Made by a program: the position numbers and the translations under genes
Shown: positions 22,728-35,454 of the stretch, piece by piece
Layout: every line of letters starts with the position of its first letter
Position numbering within the stretch: position 1 is the first letter of the stretch
DNA from: Hymenopus coronatus
Taxonomy: Eukaryota; Arthropoda; Insecta; Mantodea; Hymenopodidae
Direction of reading: 5' to 3'
Assembly: GCA_030762935.1 (NCBI GenBank)
Contig: CM060900.1
Coordinates: forward strand, 393,441,632 to 393,505,631
Length of the DNA: 64,000 nt
Notes under the pieces: model-generated
What the model was told of the DNA's origin: nothing
Database searches by the model: none
The model's input: only the letters and a program-made list of their open reading frames with translations

Positions 22728-22885
22728 GTATAGTGTTTAACGCCCACTTTTACTACATATGGCATGCAGGTGATGACACTGATGATATATGGAATGATTG
22801 GAGTACTGGTGGAATGCGATGGCAGGGGAAACTGAAGAACCCGAGGAAAACCCACCCATGCACCATTTGTGGAATAGCTAAAGAA
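22728..22885 (-). repeat. SINE, family A2, fragment
   Basis: On the plus strand GTTTAACGCCCACTTTTACT, GGTGATGACACTGATGATAT, GGTGGAATGCGATGGCAGGG and GAAAACCCACCCATGCACC mirror the body of the copy at 48022-48245. The tRNA-like head is absent here. It is probably a body-only fragment; family A2 shares its head-side body with family A. Confidence 0.7.
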
Positions 22886-23394
22886 TATCTTGTGAATGAA
22901 ACACATCAGATTTTTTTTTAGCATTCTCTTTTGCATTTTAAGTCTTATAGATCATTGCCTAGTTTTTTAATACTCCCCCCCCCTCCTGCCAGCCAGAAAG
23001 GTATTCCTTACGAGATTATTGAATACACATACCCAAAATATACTGTGCATATTGCATCTTTATTACAAATATGGCTTAACATTTGTCTGCATATGTTTAA
23101 TGAGTTACTTACTACCATGTTACTAATGCTCAATGCAGGTTAATGCTACATCAATTATAATTACCTATAAACTTAGCACAATATTGTTTGATTATTGTAG
23201 CATTTTGAATACATGTAACTGATCAATTAGTTTTAAATTTGCATTAAAATTATCAATATTTATCAATATTTCATTATTTAACCAATTATTCACACATTAC
23301 AAAGGGACATTATTGAACTATATTCCTATATTTATAATTACTTAGCTATATTCAATATTAAGGCTCTAATTTATAATCTAAGTTATGTATTTAC

Positions 23395-23510
23395 CTTATG
23401 TAAATTTCTTTCACTTCAGGTCTAGACATCAAATTCATATAGAAGTTAACAAACTCCTCAGGATCTAAAACTTGCTCACCATCTCTTGCATTTTTATTTG
23501 TGTTAGAATT
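23395..23510 (-). CDS. PLCD: PLC-delta exon D: second EF-hand
   Basis: The acceptor is TTTCAG (23511-23516) and the donor is GTAAAT at 23389-23394, phase 2. The product is NSNTNKNARDGEQVLDPEEF followed by VNFYMNLMSRPEVKEIYI. The part from LDPEEFVNFYMNL onward matches the PLC-delta pattern (L-x-x-EEFVQFYKAL). The loop before it is a few residues longer than in vertebrate delta enzymes and lacks a regular ligand spacing. This EF-hand is therefore probably structural and not a good Ca2+ site. The reading frame is open and the phase matches both neighbours. Confidence 0.9.
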
Positions 23511-23957
23511 CTGAAACAAATGTGAAATTAACATATTTCGGTTTGCTGTTTTCATCATGATGAGTACTTTTTTATATATATGATCTGGCTTAATGGGGAA
23601 ACACATCGCCTGTTTAGAAGCTTTGGGTATGTTCTAAACTTAGTCTGAAGGAATTGAAATAAAAACAGTCTGTAATAAATCAGTTTTTTGCTTAACTTTG
23701 CAAATTCAGTTTTAGCCTAATTCCTTGCTTATCAGTTTTTCCTGAAATATTTCCAGTTTTTGCAGAAGAGATGTATATCTGCTTTCTATATAATAACAAT
23801 AAAATTTGCCTTTTGTCATCTTACTGTGGATAATTATGTTTTGCCTGGAGTAACAGAGAAGAAGGAGCAGAGGACAAAGAAGATTTATATCTGCCTTGGG
23901 TAAAAGAGCGAAAAACAGTTTATGGACATAAAAGTGTTTTATATATCTCCTTCTTCC

Positions 23958-24312
23958 TCTGCTTACCCTCTTCATATGTAGGACTTACACCTTCCTGGAC
24001 TTACAAGCCAATGCTTTGGATCAGCTATCTGATGAGGAGCAGATGGACTCTGGATAAGAGAGAAGCCAGGAGGGTGATCAGCCTCACTTCCAGAATGAGA
24101 GTGGAGGATGATATAAAATGATGGTGAAATGGATGAAAGGAAAGATTGTTATGGAACAGGTGGTGGAATGGAGTGAGAAAACTGGAGAAAGCCCACCCAG
24201 ATGCTGCTTTGTCCACCACAAATCCTACATGTGATCCCCTGGGATTGAACCTAGGACACCTTGGTGAGAGACAAGGGGTCTACTGCTACCAGTCAGGTGC
24301 ATTGGTGGATTT
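23958..24312 (-). repeat. tRNA-derived SINE, family A, copy 2
   Basis: In minus-strand orientation the tRNA-like head lies at the right (GGTTCAATCCCAGGGG near 24235-24250). The body contains GTGGTGGACAAAGCAGCATC, the ATTCCACCACCTGTTCC segment and a TCATCCTCC run. Order and content match 8398-8757. Confidence 0.75.
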
Positions 24313-24599
24313 GTCTCACACTTGGTATTTAAAGTATTTGTACCTATATTTTAAGAATAAGTTTCATAATAATTAGTTCAACCACCCACTGTGGTTAAGC
24401 AAGTATTACTCTTCAAGTTTATAAACATTCCTTTATCTTGTGTATAATCTTACATGGCCTTAATATCAACATAGTAAATTGTTTCTTTTAATAATAAATA
24501 AAGTAACCAAGCTGCTTGCTTTTAAAATCAGTTAATATAATAAATACGTAAATTCCATTGTTTCTAACCTTTAAAATAGATTAAACGATATACGATACA

Positions 24600-25140
24600 C
24601 AGGATGTTACAGAATTCAACTGACAAACCTTCAGAGGTTACACAGAAATAGTTTAGGATCACACTGAGATAGAACACTTATGATCTGTGACAACAAACTT
24701 TGTGACTAAGTAATAATTTTGCACTGAAATATTCGTAGAGATAATTGCACATACATAAATACTGAATACACATGTGGTGCTGCTTTCCATTCAAAAGTAG
24801 TTATCTGTTGCCATCCAAGCACAAAAGTAGCTACCAATGTGGTATTCTCGAATTTATGAGCTTTGTTATTTGCTTTTCTGAAGAAAATGCTCCATCAGTA
24901 AGGTCCAGTGCACCACTGAACTTCAGTTTCATATTGTGGAAAACTGTACAAATTAGAAAGGGGCATTTCTTTATTCTACATCAATAAAGCAGTCAGAAAT
25001 GAGCTTGGCTCCCAGTCCGATAGCCCTGGGTTCAAACCTCGCTTAAAATATTACTTATGTTTTTCCAAGCACATGAATGGCATATGTTTGGAGTGAGCCC
25101 AATTTTCATTCTTAGTGTTTCTTTAAAACTTAAAGTGATT
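24600..25140 (+). repeat. SINE-like repeat, family H, copies 1
   Basis: AGAATTCAACTGACAAACCT, AGAACACTTATGATCTGTGA and a tail GAATGGCATATGTTTGGAGT followed by CCCAATTTTCATTCTTAGTG recur at 55970-56225. A tRNA-like stretch GGGTTCAAACCTC lies at 25028-25040. The middle part is not shared, so the copy may be a composite. Confidence 0.5.
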
Positions 25141-25319
25141 TTATGGAGGTATTCATATACTATTTTAACATATTACATAGGAGAATGGAAAAATCTTTCT
25201 TTCTGTTCTTCCTGTGTATGGTTTGTAACATGGTTAGCTAGTTCGGGTATGCGGGTGTAAATACATTGCTTAAGATACTTTCAGACTAATAGTTATGTGT
25301 TCCATTACTTCTGTTACTG

Positions 25320-25500
25320 TTACACAAAGTAGATTACTGTATGCAGTGGCACAGTCAGCAGTGTGTTCTGCTTTCAATTAGATGGTGCAGGGTCCGAACT
25401 ATGTTCAAGCTGTCAATTCCCCCCCCCCCCCCAAATCAGGTGAATGATATAAGTTTGGGGTGAACCCAATTTTCATTTATGGTATTTTTCTCAAAATGTA
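25320..25500 (+). repeat. SINE-like repeat, family H, copy 2
   Basis: A decayed tRNA-like head (GCAGTGGCACAGTCAGCAGT, GGGTCCGAACTATG) is followed by a run of 14 C and the family tail GAATGATATAAGTTTGGGGT with CCCAATTTTCATTTATGG. It lies 250 bp from the previous copy and in the same direction. Confidence 0.5.
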
Positions 25501-25739
25501 AGTAAACTTGACAAAAGTACTCTTATGGTGAGTTTGAACATGTTGTACATAGTGTACAGTACTGCATTTTGCTTGTGCATGCATTGCAGCATGAGTCAAT
25601 GAGTCAGTGTCAAGTATGCGAATATGCCAATAATAGCTGGGCATGCTTACTTTCAAGGTCATTCCAGGTGAATGGCACAAGTGTTGCATTACTCCTCTGT
25701 CTGCTACTGAAACTGAGTTATTCATATCGCATAGTCTTT

Positions 25740-26800
25740 ATTGGAGTTGATTGATCCGCATTTTGTTTATGGGGAGGCAGGAGGAAGCTCACATGAAGCA
25801 GCATGGCTCTATGCAGTCAGATACCCTCACTGACACCGACTGCATCATTCTACCTTCTAGTCTATACACCAGGCCTGTGGGAAACTCGATCTCTGGCTGT
25901 GTATAGGTCTAGTGCTGATATAAAACAAACCTGTTGCACACCATGTTTCAAGGAAGAGGTGCTTGAATGGATTCACAACAGTTGTTAAACCAGCACCTGT
26001 GCTTTGCACATACTATAGGTGCAAATTAGTCAGCCTAAGTCAAGTGATAAAGGAAGATAGATCCCAATACTTCCATCTTCTGAAGGTACAGGCCTTGACA
26101 CCAGCTGACTACGTTCCCTGAGTGCAGTTTTATAACTGAGTCTCTGAGTGGCATGGTGCACAGCCAGACTTCTTTTCCTGAGTGCTCTTTACCGACAAGT
26201 GTTGTTTCAGAAGGGAAGGAAGGGCATTAAACTAAAGAATGACTGGGGTTATGTAAATCCACATGCGATTAAAGAAATTATCAACACGTTCAAAGTCAAC
26301 ATATGGGATGGCATAGTTTCAAATTACATAATCAACCCATAGCTTCTTCCACCATGGTTAAATGGGAACATGTACTGCCAGTTCCTAATCAATGTGTTAC
26401 CTGGGTTTCTGGAGAAATCTCTCCTGATGGACAAGCCAGATGTGGTTCCAGCATGATGGAGCTCCTGCTCACTTCAATGGGGATGTTAGAGGCCATTTAA
26501 ATAATATGTTTTCAGGACATTGGATTGGACACGGTGCTGATATTACTTGGCCACCATGTTTCTCTGATCTCGTACTTCCTGATTGTTTTCTGTGGGGACA
26601 CATCAAGAGCCGCATGTACAAGACTCCCGCCAACCATGATGAGGATTTGCCAGTGATGATACTGGCTGCATATGATGTAATTCGTAACACTCCAGACATC
26701 TTTGAAAGGACGTGGGATGGATTTATTCGAAGATGTGACTCTGCATGGATGTTGGAGGAAGTCACTTTGAACAATTTCTTTAATTCACCTTTGCTATAAA
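25740..26800 (+). pseudogene. Tc1/mariner-like transposase with DUF4817-type N-terminus, broken
   Basis: Plus-strand frames give VYGEAGGSSHEAAWLYAVRY (matching the Y-G-E-A-x-G-N-x-x-x-A-A-x-L-Y motif of DUF4817), LLKVQALTPADYVP, VLFTDKCCF, GYVNPHAIKEIINTFKVNIW, MWFQHDGAPAHFNGDVRGHL and DITWPPCFSDLVLPDCFLWG. This is the order of an arthropod-type Tc1/mariner-like transposase in which D-G-A-P-A-H and S-P-D-L hold catalytic acids. S-P-D-L reads S-D-L here. There are several stops and frameshifts from 25830 to 26450. The last 119 codons (26440-26799) are open. No inverted repeats were identified. Confidence 0.85.
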
Positions 26801-26879
26801 GTAGGAGCTACAAGTTTGCTTTCATTATTTTTGTCCATGTTATTCCCAACTTCCTTAATTCAAGGTCTGAATAATATTA

Positions 26880-27400
26880 TTGTTGTTATTGTTATCTATT
26901 ACTATTCTTCTTGTCATCATTGTTATAGTCATCATCATCCAATGAGAGGCATGAATAAGAAGCTTGGTTTTCTGAATTATTTTGTGTGAATCACAAATGT
27001 CTTTAACTTGCAGTGTGAATAATGATTCCAAATTTTGCTTCTACTTTGTTATGCCAAAGTTTCTTCCACTCCTAGCATTCTGAGGTGTGAACAACAAGTT
27101 TCGTTTTCTGTTCTTATTCATTTTTCTTCTTCCTTATTGTTTATATCCCCCCAAATTATGGGGATGAATAGAAAAATCAATTTTCTTATTGTTTCTAAAT
27201 TTTTAATGGAATGTGCAGATAACAAACAGTTTACCTATTAGCTATTCTTTATCTCTCTTGTATCTACTATGTACATACACACTTTCTTTTCATTAATAAA
27301 TAACAGATTTATCTCTGTGTAATGTTTCTTCATATGTCCTCCATCCTGAGGTGAATGAGACATGTCTTTAATGTTGTCTTTTCTTTCTCTAGTATCATGC
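26880..27400. other. AT-rich intron with simple-sequence traces
   Basis: Contains short (TTG/ATT)-like runs near 26875-26940 and T-rich blocks. No gene, tRNA-like head or transposase motif was recognised. Confidence 0.4.
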
Positions 27401-27406
27401 TTTTAC

Positions 27407-29323
27407 CAGTGGCAGCCAGCCTTAAGGGGCACAGGGGCACTTGCCTTTCCTACAAAAATTTCAGACAATAATTTTTCCATTATATTATCAGGTAAAATGC
27501 TATAATCTATGAAAAATATTTGTATAAATTTATACCCACTGTAAATTCTTTGAGTACTGCACAGATGTAGTGAAGATGCTGTCAGAAATAGTAACCAGCC
27601 TCATTTCTTGGACACAAGTGATTTTTTTGTTCATCCTGTGTGCATGCATAGAAGAACTCAGTACTTTCAGATATAGTTAACTTGTGGGTGCAGGGCACAA
27701 AAGGCTGAGAGGCGAAACTTCTCTTAGGATATGAGAGCCTCTGTGGTCATTTGACATGCATGCGCAAAGAGAAAATAAGAACCAACAACAAGCAAAACTT
27801 AAAAGTTTGAGTCAAATCTCTAACATACATTTTTAGACAAAGATCTCTTCATGTTTAAAATTAAATAATGAGAAACAAATCTTAAGCTTCAATGTCTTCT
27901 TAATTGAAAACAATGTTGATATATAAACCTCCCAAATAAAATATACAAAAAGACGCTTAAATGGTGAAAATTTACAGTGCTGGTACTTGGTAAACCTAGC
28001 AGAAGATTTTGCGCACTATTGCTCAGTGCATAGAAGCAGTGGGCTGTAATTACTGTAATTCCAGAGGCAAAATAGATTCACAGCTTTTTAATGATTCTAT
28101 TATTTAAAATCTGTTAGTAGTATTTAGGTTTAATGATTCTTTCCTAACTTTCTACATTTTAAGTTTCATTTGAAACAGGAAAATCCCAAATATGCAATAA
28201 TCGAGTATTTATTGAAATTACAGACATCAACAAACAATAAAATGGCACCTTACTTGCAAGAGGTGATTAGTGACATGTTGTGAAAATGAGTGCTGAGAGT
28301 TACAAAATCCACCTTAAAAAGAAACTGATAAGTGGTGAAAGCAGTACCTTGAATGGATTTCATGTGTTAATGATACATAATCCAAATGCGGTGGTGAATA
28401 ATTTAGTTAAATTAACTGCAGAATAATGTACCGATTTATCAGTTGTTAGTGTTCAAAGAAACGGCAGTGTTAAAATTTGTCTTAAGAGGGAAAATCCTAG
28501 ACACTGTTAAGAAAGGTAGGCAATGGTTTGTAAAGTATATAATTGATTATAAAGAAAATTCTTAAGACAGTTAATGCCACGATTACAATTTACCTCATGC
28601 TAAGGGTAGTTTCCATAAATTGTTGAGAAAAAAGGGAGCTTCGTTTTTAAAAAGAAACCCCGCAAATGTTGTAATTGACATAGATAATCTATTAAGATTC
28701 TGTGGAGTAGGTATTGAAGGCTCCAATCTTTTAATCTGAAGTACATCAGCTGTAATGACCAGCTATGTATTAATTTGCAGCAGAACCACCTCTCTGATAA
28801 TGTTGTTGACATGTGATAAACATATAAGGTGGCAGTTCAAGGTCAACTTGTTAGGAATGTGCAATGTTCAGTTCTTGACTTCAACCAAAGAGATTTTGAA
28901 GTATTTGCTCAAGCAAAGGATCGAAAGATGTACTTCATCTACAAATAGAAAGGTTAGTGTCTTTATCACAAATTAGTATTGCACTTCTACTGATAGTTTT
29001 AATATCCACTAATTTTAATCTGTCGCCATCCATGGTTTAGGGATAACATGCTAGCCTCTGGTTCCCAAGTTCACGGGCTCAAACCCAGCTGATATTTTCC
29101 CTTCGGAAGGGAAGTACAACTGTAGGTGCCGTGTCATAAATTTACACCATGTAAAAAATCTCAAGAGGCTTCTGAGCAACATTAAGCAGTCTTTCATGTG
29201 CAAAATAGAATGGAATGTTTAGAACTGTAGCAGTTAAAAAGCGTCCACAAATAACACTCAATTTAATTTTAGTTGATCTTAAAATTGAGCCCCACCAGAT
29301 AATTTTGCTATGAGCCTCCACTG
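27407..29323. mobile_element. Possible non-autonomous hAT element
   Basis: The left tip CAGTGGCAGCCAGCC and the right tip, read inward on the minus strand, CAGTGGAGGCTCATAG, agree at 8 of the first 11 bases. They fit the CAGTGGCGGC-type ends of some hAT transposons. Flanking octamers GCTTTTAC (27399-27406) and CCTTTTAT (29324-29331) match at 6 of 8, as for an aged 8-bp hAT duplication. The interior has no long ORF. A family C SINE sits near its right end. Both the tips and the duplication are imperfect, so this is a tentative call. Confidence 0.45.
29022..29264 (+). repeat. tRNA-derived SINE, family C, copy 2
   Basis: Shares with the copy at 21361 the B-box region GGGCTCAAACCC, GGTGCCGTGTCATAAATTTA, AACATTAAGCAGTCTTTCAT and GCAGTTAAAAAGCGTCCACA. 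Flanks TAATTTTAA and TAATTTTAG suggest a short target duplication. The copy is diverged from the first. Confidence 0.75.
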
Positions 29324-29440
29324 CCTTTTATACTCATAAACAAAGACTGTGGTGTTCACTGTACTTCAAAATAATTTCCTCTGTCAGCACATGAAATGGT
29401 CCATATTTGGTGTTGTGTGGCACATCAAACAAAATACAGA

Positions 29441-30042
29441 GATAAAGCTGCAAAGGAAGCCACCCGACATCCTGTCAGTGACCACAGAATAACTTCTACA
29501 CATCAAGACGTCATTAGATACACCAAACAGCTGTTTATAGAAAACTGGAAAACGACATGGTCAACATCCCACAGCAAACTGCATGATGCCCGAGCCGGAT
29601 CTACCAATTTCTTCGAACCCCTCCAAAAATTAGAACGTCGTGAGCAAACAATAATTACCCGCCTCAGAATTGGACACTGCAAACTGACACATTCCTTCAT
29701 CATTAATAAAGACCCAGAATCAAAATGTGAGACCTGCAACACACCACTTACTGTCCTACATATCCTGCTGCAGTGTCCGAGATATGCCAAACAGAGACTT
29801 TAGGCCGGCTTCAATGACTTACCAAGTGCTTTACATAACCACCAGACAATCAAAAAGACAATAATATTTATAAGATAGTGTAAACTTTTTGAATTATTGC
29901 AAAGTATAAATGTAATCATTTGGTGTTTTACCAATGTGTAAATAACTATTTTATGTACAATTTGTAGGGTTGTGATATGACCATGCTGTTAAAGCGACCC
30001 AAAATAAATTATATTGCAAAAAAAAAAAAAAAAAAAAAAATA
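29441..30042 (+). mobile_element. 5'-truncated LINE with poly(A) tail and target duplication
   Basis: From 29441 an open frame reads DKAAKEATRHPVS, an RNase-H end, then VIRYTKQLFIENWKTTW and a C-x2-C-x7-H-x4-C knuckle (CETCNTPLTVLHILLQC), ending at the stop near 29803. This is the C-terminal part of an I/R1-type LINE ORF2. A 3' untranslated region of about 200 bp and an A run (30018-30040) follow. The 10-mer AAAATACAGA flanks both ends (29431-29440 and 30043-30052), so the whole insertion is defined. The frame is unbroken over 120 codons, so this insertion is comparatively young. Confidence 0.88.
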
Positions 30043-31070
30043 AAAATACAGATAAAGAATAAAAAATCCATTGCAATTTGAATCTCTGAGCTATCAATCA
30101 TGCAAACAACATTATGGTCTCTGTAATTTTACCACTTGGCTATGTTACCCTTCACTTTGCATGGCTATGATTACTTGCACTTAGCAGCAACTTGCAACTC
30201 AGAGAAGTTTTATCAGTGGCATACTGGCTCATTATTGATTGTGATCTATTGCAACTACTTTGACTTAAAATGCCATAAGTGTCCTACATCAAAATGTTTA
30301 TCTAATGCTCCTTTGAAATCCTGAATGGTTTGCTAGTAGAATTCGCTAACTGAAAGAATGTAGTACTATAGGCCTACACTGCTAGTTTTCAATTTTTGTT
30401 GTTGATGTCTCTGAGGGTTTCATATCATTTAATAAAAAAGATACTTTTTGGCTCTAAAGTAGAGCAATTCAATTGTAACTCTATCACTCTTCCTGAAACT
30501 CACGTCCAGAATTTCAAAACATATTGCCACTGCCCAGAGCACAGGTAAAAGGGATGGTTAGAGAAGGGAGGTGCTGGAATGAGTCAAGGGTATATTTTAG
30601 TGGAGTGGTATTTTAGTGTCATTTTTCCCCATTCCTACTTTAAATGCTTGTTCAATCTTAAATGACAATTGATGGCCATGACTGTGAAACTTCCTACATC
30701 AATAATATTTAATGCTATGTAAGCACATAATGACATTTAATAAATTGGGAGCATATGTTTTCATTAAAATGATCAGCACTCTCTTCTTTTTTTTTTTTTT
30801 TTCTTTCTTTAATTTAAAATAAGTTACTATTAAATGAATTAAAATCAACATATTTTTCCCTGATTCTGAGATATAAAAGACCCCATGACTTTATATGATA
30901 TCTTTTGCGTTTATTTGTTAAAGTAAAGGCAAAAAGAGATTTTTTGTATTGAGAAGGAAGACCCTGAATTGTGATTTCAACATTGTCAAGATGGAATAAT
31001 GAAATATATCACTTGGGATTTATTGATGTAAAGCAAACATAATTCTGTACCTTTGTTGTTGGTAACTCAC

Positions 31071-31200
31071 CTCAAATAATCTCCTGACTATATGCTTAGG
31101 AAGCTCTACATTTAGCTGCTTCAATAGCTTTTGACATTCTTCATAATTTAAGCAACCATTCTTATCAACATCTGCCTCCAGAAATTGCTGCTTCAGCCAC
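31071..31200 (-). CDS. PLCD: PLC-delta exon C: first EF-hand
   Basis: The acceptor is ATTTAG (31201-31206) and the donor is GTGAGT at 31065-31070, phase 0. The exon gives WLKQQFLEADVDKNG, then CLNYEECQKLLKQLNVELP. The 12-residue loop DVDKNGCLNYEE has acidic or amide ligands at positions 1, 3, 5 and 9, Gly at 6, Leu at 8 and Glu at 12. That is a canonical Ca2+-binding EF-hand loop. In PLC-delta the EF-hand lobe links the PH domain to the catalytic barrel. The length and spacing match the family. Confidence 0.93.
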
Positions 31201-31599
31201 CTAAATATGAACCAAAATGTTAACATTAATATTCAAAGCTAAACAGTGCTAAGCCCATTAAATGATAGGAAGCAATACTTATCTAAAAGATTAGAGATGT
31301 TAAAACACTTTGCTCCTAATAGTGTAATCATACTGCAATTGAAGTCTAAGATTAGCAATCAGGAATATAGCTCATTTGCTGTCAGTACTAGGGATTAAGG
31401 ATGTGACAAACAATCTTTGAGTAATTTGCGTTATAAGGACTAAAAGTGAGGCTTTACTGATGAGTTGAGAGGGATTTTAAACAAGTCATAAAATGCTTAG
31501 TTTCTGTTCATGTACAATGTTTTGTTTCCTACATTGTCAAATTTCTTTATGTCTAATACATAAATATTGATTATTGATATATGTAATATTAGATAATTA

Positions 31600-31920
31600 C
31601 ACTTCCCATATAGTCTGCAACCTGTGGGGGTTACCCTCTTCCACCAAGTGATGACTGGATCCATTTCTGTGAAAAAGGCACCTGGCAAAGGTACAGTGAT
31701 GATGAGGATAGTGGCAGAATGGGAGGACCTACAGTTTTTACCATGGGCTCTAAACCAACATTGGGTCATGCAGATACTCTACATGAGCTAGCCAGAGGTG
31801 GAGGTATAGATAGGGCCAACTTAAAACTGCTACCCTAGAGAGCCGGAAATCAAGCTACGGACTCTCAACACGAGAGCCATGAACGAAAGCACTGTGCAAC
31901 CCCAGCACCCATGTAATGTT
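31600..31920 (-). repeat. Possible tRNA-derived SINE
   Basis: Read on the minus strand, GGGTTGCACAGTGCTTTCGT, TCATGGCTCTCGTGTTGAGA and GTAGCTTGATTTCCGG form a tRNA-like head, followed by a GC-richer body containing CCACCTCTGGCTAGC and a stretch with GGTGCCTTTTTCACAG. The edges are abrupt against AT-rich intron. No second copy was seen, so the call is weak. Confidence 0.4.
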
Positions 31921-34900
31921 GAAGTTGGTAAACATCTATGCTGATTATGGTGCCAACTACAGAGGAAATACTTGTATTTGTAAGCTTGTGTCATACAATA
32001 TGAAGATGTATGGTGACTGATAAAGTAATTACTCCTAGATTGATATGGGAGAAAAATAATAGAGAAAATAAAGTTAACTGAAATAATGAACAATTCACAT
32101 AGTTATAATTAAGTAACATTGATTCGACATAAACACGCTTATGCTTCACAAACCTTGTTTTTCTTTAGGGCAATTGTTTCACCTTCCTTGAAGGCATCCT
32201 CAGCTACAGTAGCTTCACAGTATAATTCCAATAAATAATATATTATTATGTCTAATTCACATAATTTTTCTTCAAATATGTACTGCTGCAGTAGTATTAG
32301 TTAGAATCTGAGAAGTACCTGCAAATGCTACCACATCACCTCATTTCTTGTAGATTTCACAGATGATTACATAGCTAACTGAGTGCCTCACTAGGATAAA
32401 ATGTAGAACCCATTGATGGAATGTCTCTCACTTCTCAATGAAGTATAAATATTTAAAATGGGCACAAGTGTTTCTTAGGAACTTTTTTTCTGTAACTGTG
32501 CCTCAACTGCTAATAAAACACACAGAATTTAAGTATGAGAGGAAGATCCCAGAAAAGACATACATAATATTGGAGAACAAAAGGAAGTGATAGAACACCA
32601 AAGTTAATTTTCTGAGGAATGAAATTAAAATATCACCATTAAAGTTTACTTTATAGATCATGGAATCACACTTTTAACTGGTGATGTGACAGTAGGCAGT
32701 ATTATTACATGTTGGTGCTCAACACCAATACTAATTTTTAGTGTCAATACTCGATACTTGGTATTCAAAAAATAAATAAATAGATAAAACTGTAAAGATG
32801 ACGATTTGCTCACTGAATAATATACATATGTTCTTATTAGTAGTTTTGAACAATCTTTGATACTTAGGCTTTTGAGTTGCTTTAAGCTTGCTGATATACA
32901 GCTGCCCCAATACAACAACTCCAAAGCCATAGGATTCAGGGCCCTTGCCGCAATGTGCAACCAGTGTTGTGGGCCCTACACTGCAAAGGGATAACAAGAA
33001 ATAGCTGAGAGGTGTGTGAAGCTAAACCCCAATGAAGGTAACATATAACAAATATTGGTGCAAATAAGGCGAATGACTATTACAACTACCTGCACTGCCT
33101 TATTCTCAAGAAACTGACAGTTTTCTGGAAAGCCGTAAGTAATGAAGAAATGCCATAGTTTTTATATATTTCCATGTCTTGAATTATCTTCTTAAGTTTG
33201 TATTTTTTCTCCTGATTTTGCAGGTTTTGGTAGGTAAATTAATGGTTGAGAATAGTCAACAATCCATGCTGTTGCAAAATATGTGATTTAGTGTGCGCTA
33301 AACTAGATTCATTCACAACTCAGTTAATACTGCATGTTACATGACTACCGCTACTTCTTCACCCATTATTTTGCAGGTGTTCATTTAGACACAAGAGTCT
33401 ATGGAATATACAATATAATTCACATCTTAACCCTATAAAACAACATTCATAACTAGCAAGAAAGAAGGAAAAAGAGGTGACCTAACCTAAAATTCATAAC
33501 CCCATCTACTATGTAAAAAGAAAAATAACTGAGCACTGTGTGCACACAAAGTATTTACCAAGAACAATTTGTTCTGATCATTCTCCAAAAGTGTTTATTA
33601 ATACAGTGGCAGTAGGACAGCAGAAATTACTATAAAATTTAAGGAACACCAACACGGTTGAACCTGATGTGGCATCATTTGTCCCTGTTTACTTTCTTCT
33701 ACCAACTTCTGAGAATCATAAAGAAAATCTTACTAAACACAAATATAAAGTAAATATGTACTTGATGAATGATCTCCACAAGCTTAAACTCAATAGATAC
33801 TTGCATGATTCAACAATAAACAACAGCAAGGTTCCATGATGTGTAAAGCAAACATAACATTCATAAACAAAGAAATTCACATACATATTTCTTTATCTTC
33901 AACAATATTTATGTGTATATAGAATAATTAAGAAAGATAAAAGGAGAAAAGGATATCTCTATATATGCAGCAGACAGGAAACAGAAGGTTTAGCGTAGCT
34001 AAGGACAGGTGCAACATTGCTAGGTACCAGACATAGAATATAATCAGAAATTGCACAACATCCAGAAGTGTGAAAAGCAAAGAAGGTGCCAGTTTGAGAA
34101 CTGTAAAGGAAAGCCTAGAACATACTGTGGGAAGTGTAATGTGGTGCTCTGTATTGAATGCTTTCCTAAATATCATGCGAGGCCTTCACTAAATTTTGGT
34201 TTTGGGAAGTTTTTGAGTTAGAAATTTTGTAAACCTGAATTATTCTAAAATTAATAATAATTTTTAAATGTTATTATGAGTTTAATACTACTAATTCCCT
34301 TATTGTTTGTCATTTTTAATAAGCAGTGCAAGGATAAAACAACTGCCAAGCACCCAGCAACCTCAAATGAAGACAGCCTAAAATTTTACATTTAAGCCCC
34401 AATTATATTTCCATAATTTAGGTTGCCAATATACAGTTTTTCGAAAATTAAGAGTATATGTTAATGAAAAAAACTGGGCTTTGCGGCAGACCTCCAATCC
34501 TAGCTGTGTCATCACTGATGACAGCCGCTTCTCATCAGTGAAACTTTGTGGGCAAGCATGATTTAAGGGATTCTCAGGGTACATATATGGGGAGGGGGGT
34601 GTCTTGTGCAAGTTCTAGGATTGTATACAGATGAAGTGATGATTTCTTTGATGTAATTATTATATTTCACTGTAATGATATACTTGCCACTGCCCTACAA
34701 CTATTAATTACCATAAGAGGTTATGTTCAACTTAATATTGAAGCTACAGTTTGCAACATGTTAAACCATTATCACACTATTTAAATTATTTTGGGGGGGG
34801 GGGGCTGTCCTGCCTCTAACAGAACATCTCGTGAATCTCCGCAATTACATTCCGTCAAGCATGTGTCTCTACTCCCAGTTGTCTGTGTGTGCCCCAACCC

Positions 34901-35454
34901 ATTCTCAGATAAAATTTTTTGAAACAGTCAAGGCTCAAGACTTCCATCTGTACAGTTTTCCCTAATGCGTACATGCCTGCGTGCATGCGTGCGTGTATGT
35001 GTGTGTGTGTATTTACTGTTATTCCTTAGAAACACATCTACATTTCCTCAAGAGTTGGTCCTTCTCATCATGTGACAGAAATACAAGACCATAATATTTA
35101 ACCTTTTCCTCATTCTGTGCATTCTCAGGGTTATAGCAATAATTTGCATATAATTTACTCAATTATGATGTATATCATGATTCCTTTACACATTTAATTT
35201 AATTTTTTTCTACACAGTCAGATGACCGGTTACAGCTTTAATGGGCTAAACTGTTTCCAACCTTCTTTATTAGAATATTTAATTGTACTATAATTCTGTA
35301 ATTCAGGTAATTCCATTTGAGATTATGTGGCACCTTACTGCACAACAAATTCAGAAGGATGTTAAATAGGTAAATTTTTCAGTTCAGCATTTTCAGATTG
35401 GCAAATTATGATTCAAAATTGGCCTATAATTGCTGTATATCAATAGATTTATTT

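Larger units (their letters stand above)
30055..35440. other. AT-rich intron, little recognised
   Basis: Apart from exon C (31071-31200) and a doubtful SINE at 31600-31920, I recognise no gene or transposon. A T run of about 20 lies at 30788-30810 and a G run of 12 at 34793-34804 with a (GT)n patch near 34990. Short ORFs carry no motif. Confidence 0.4.
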
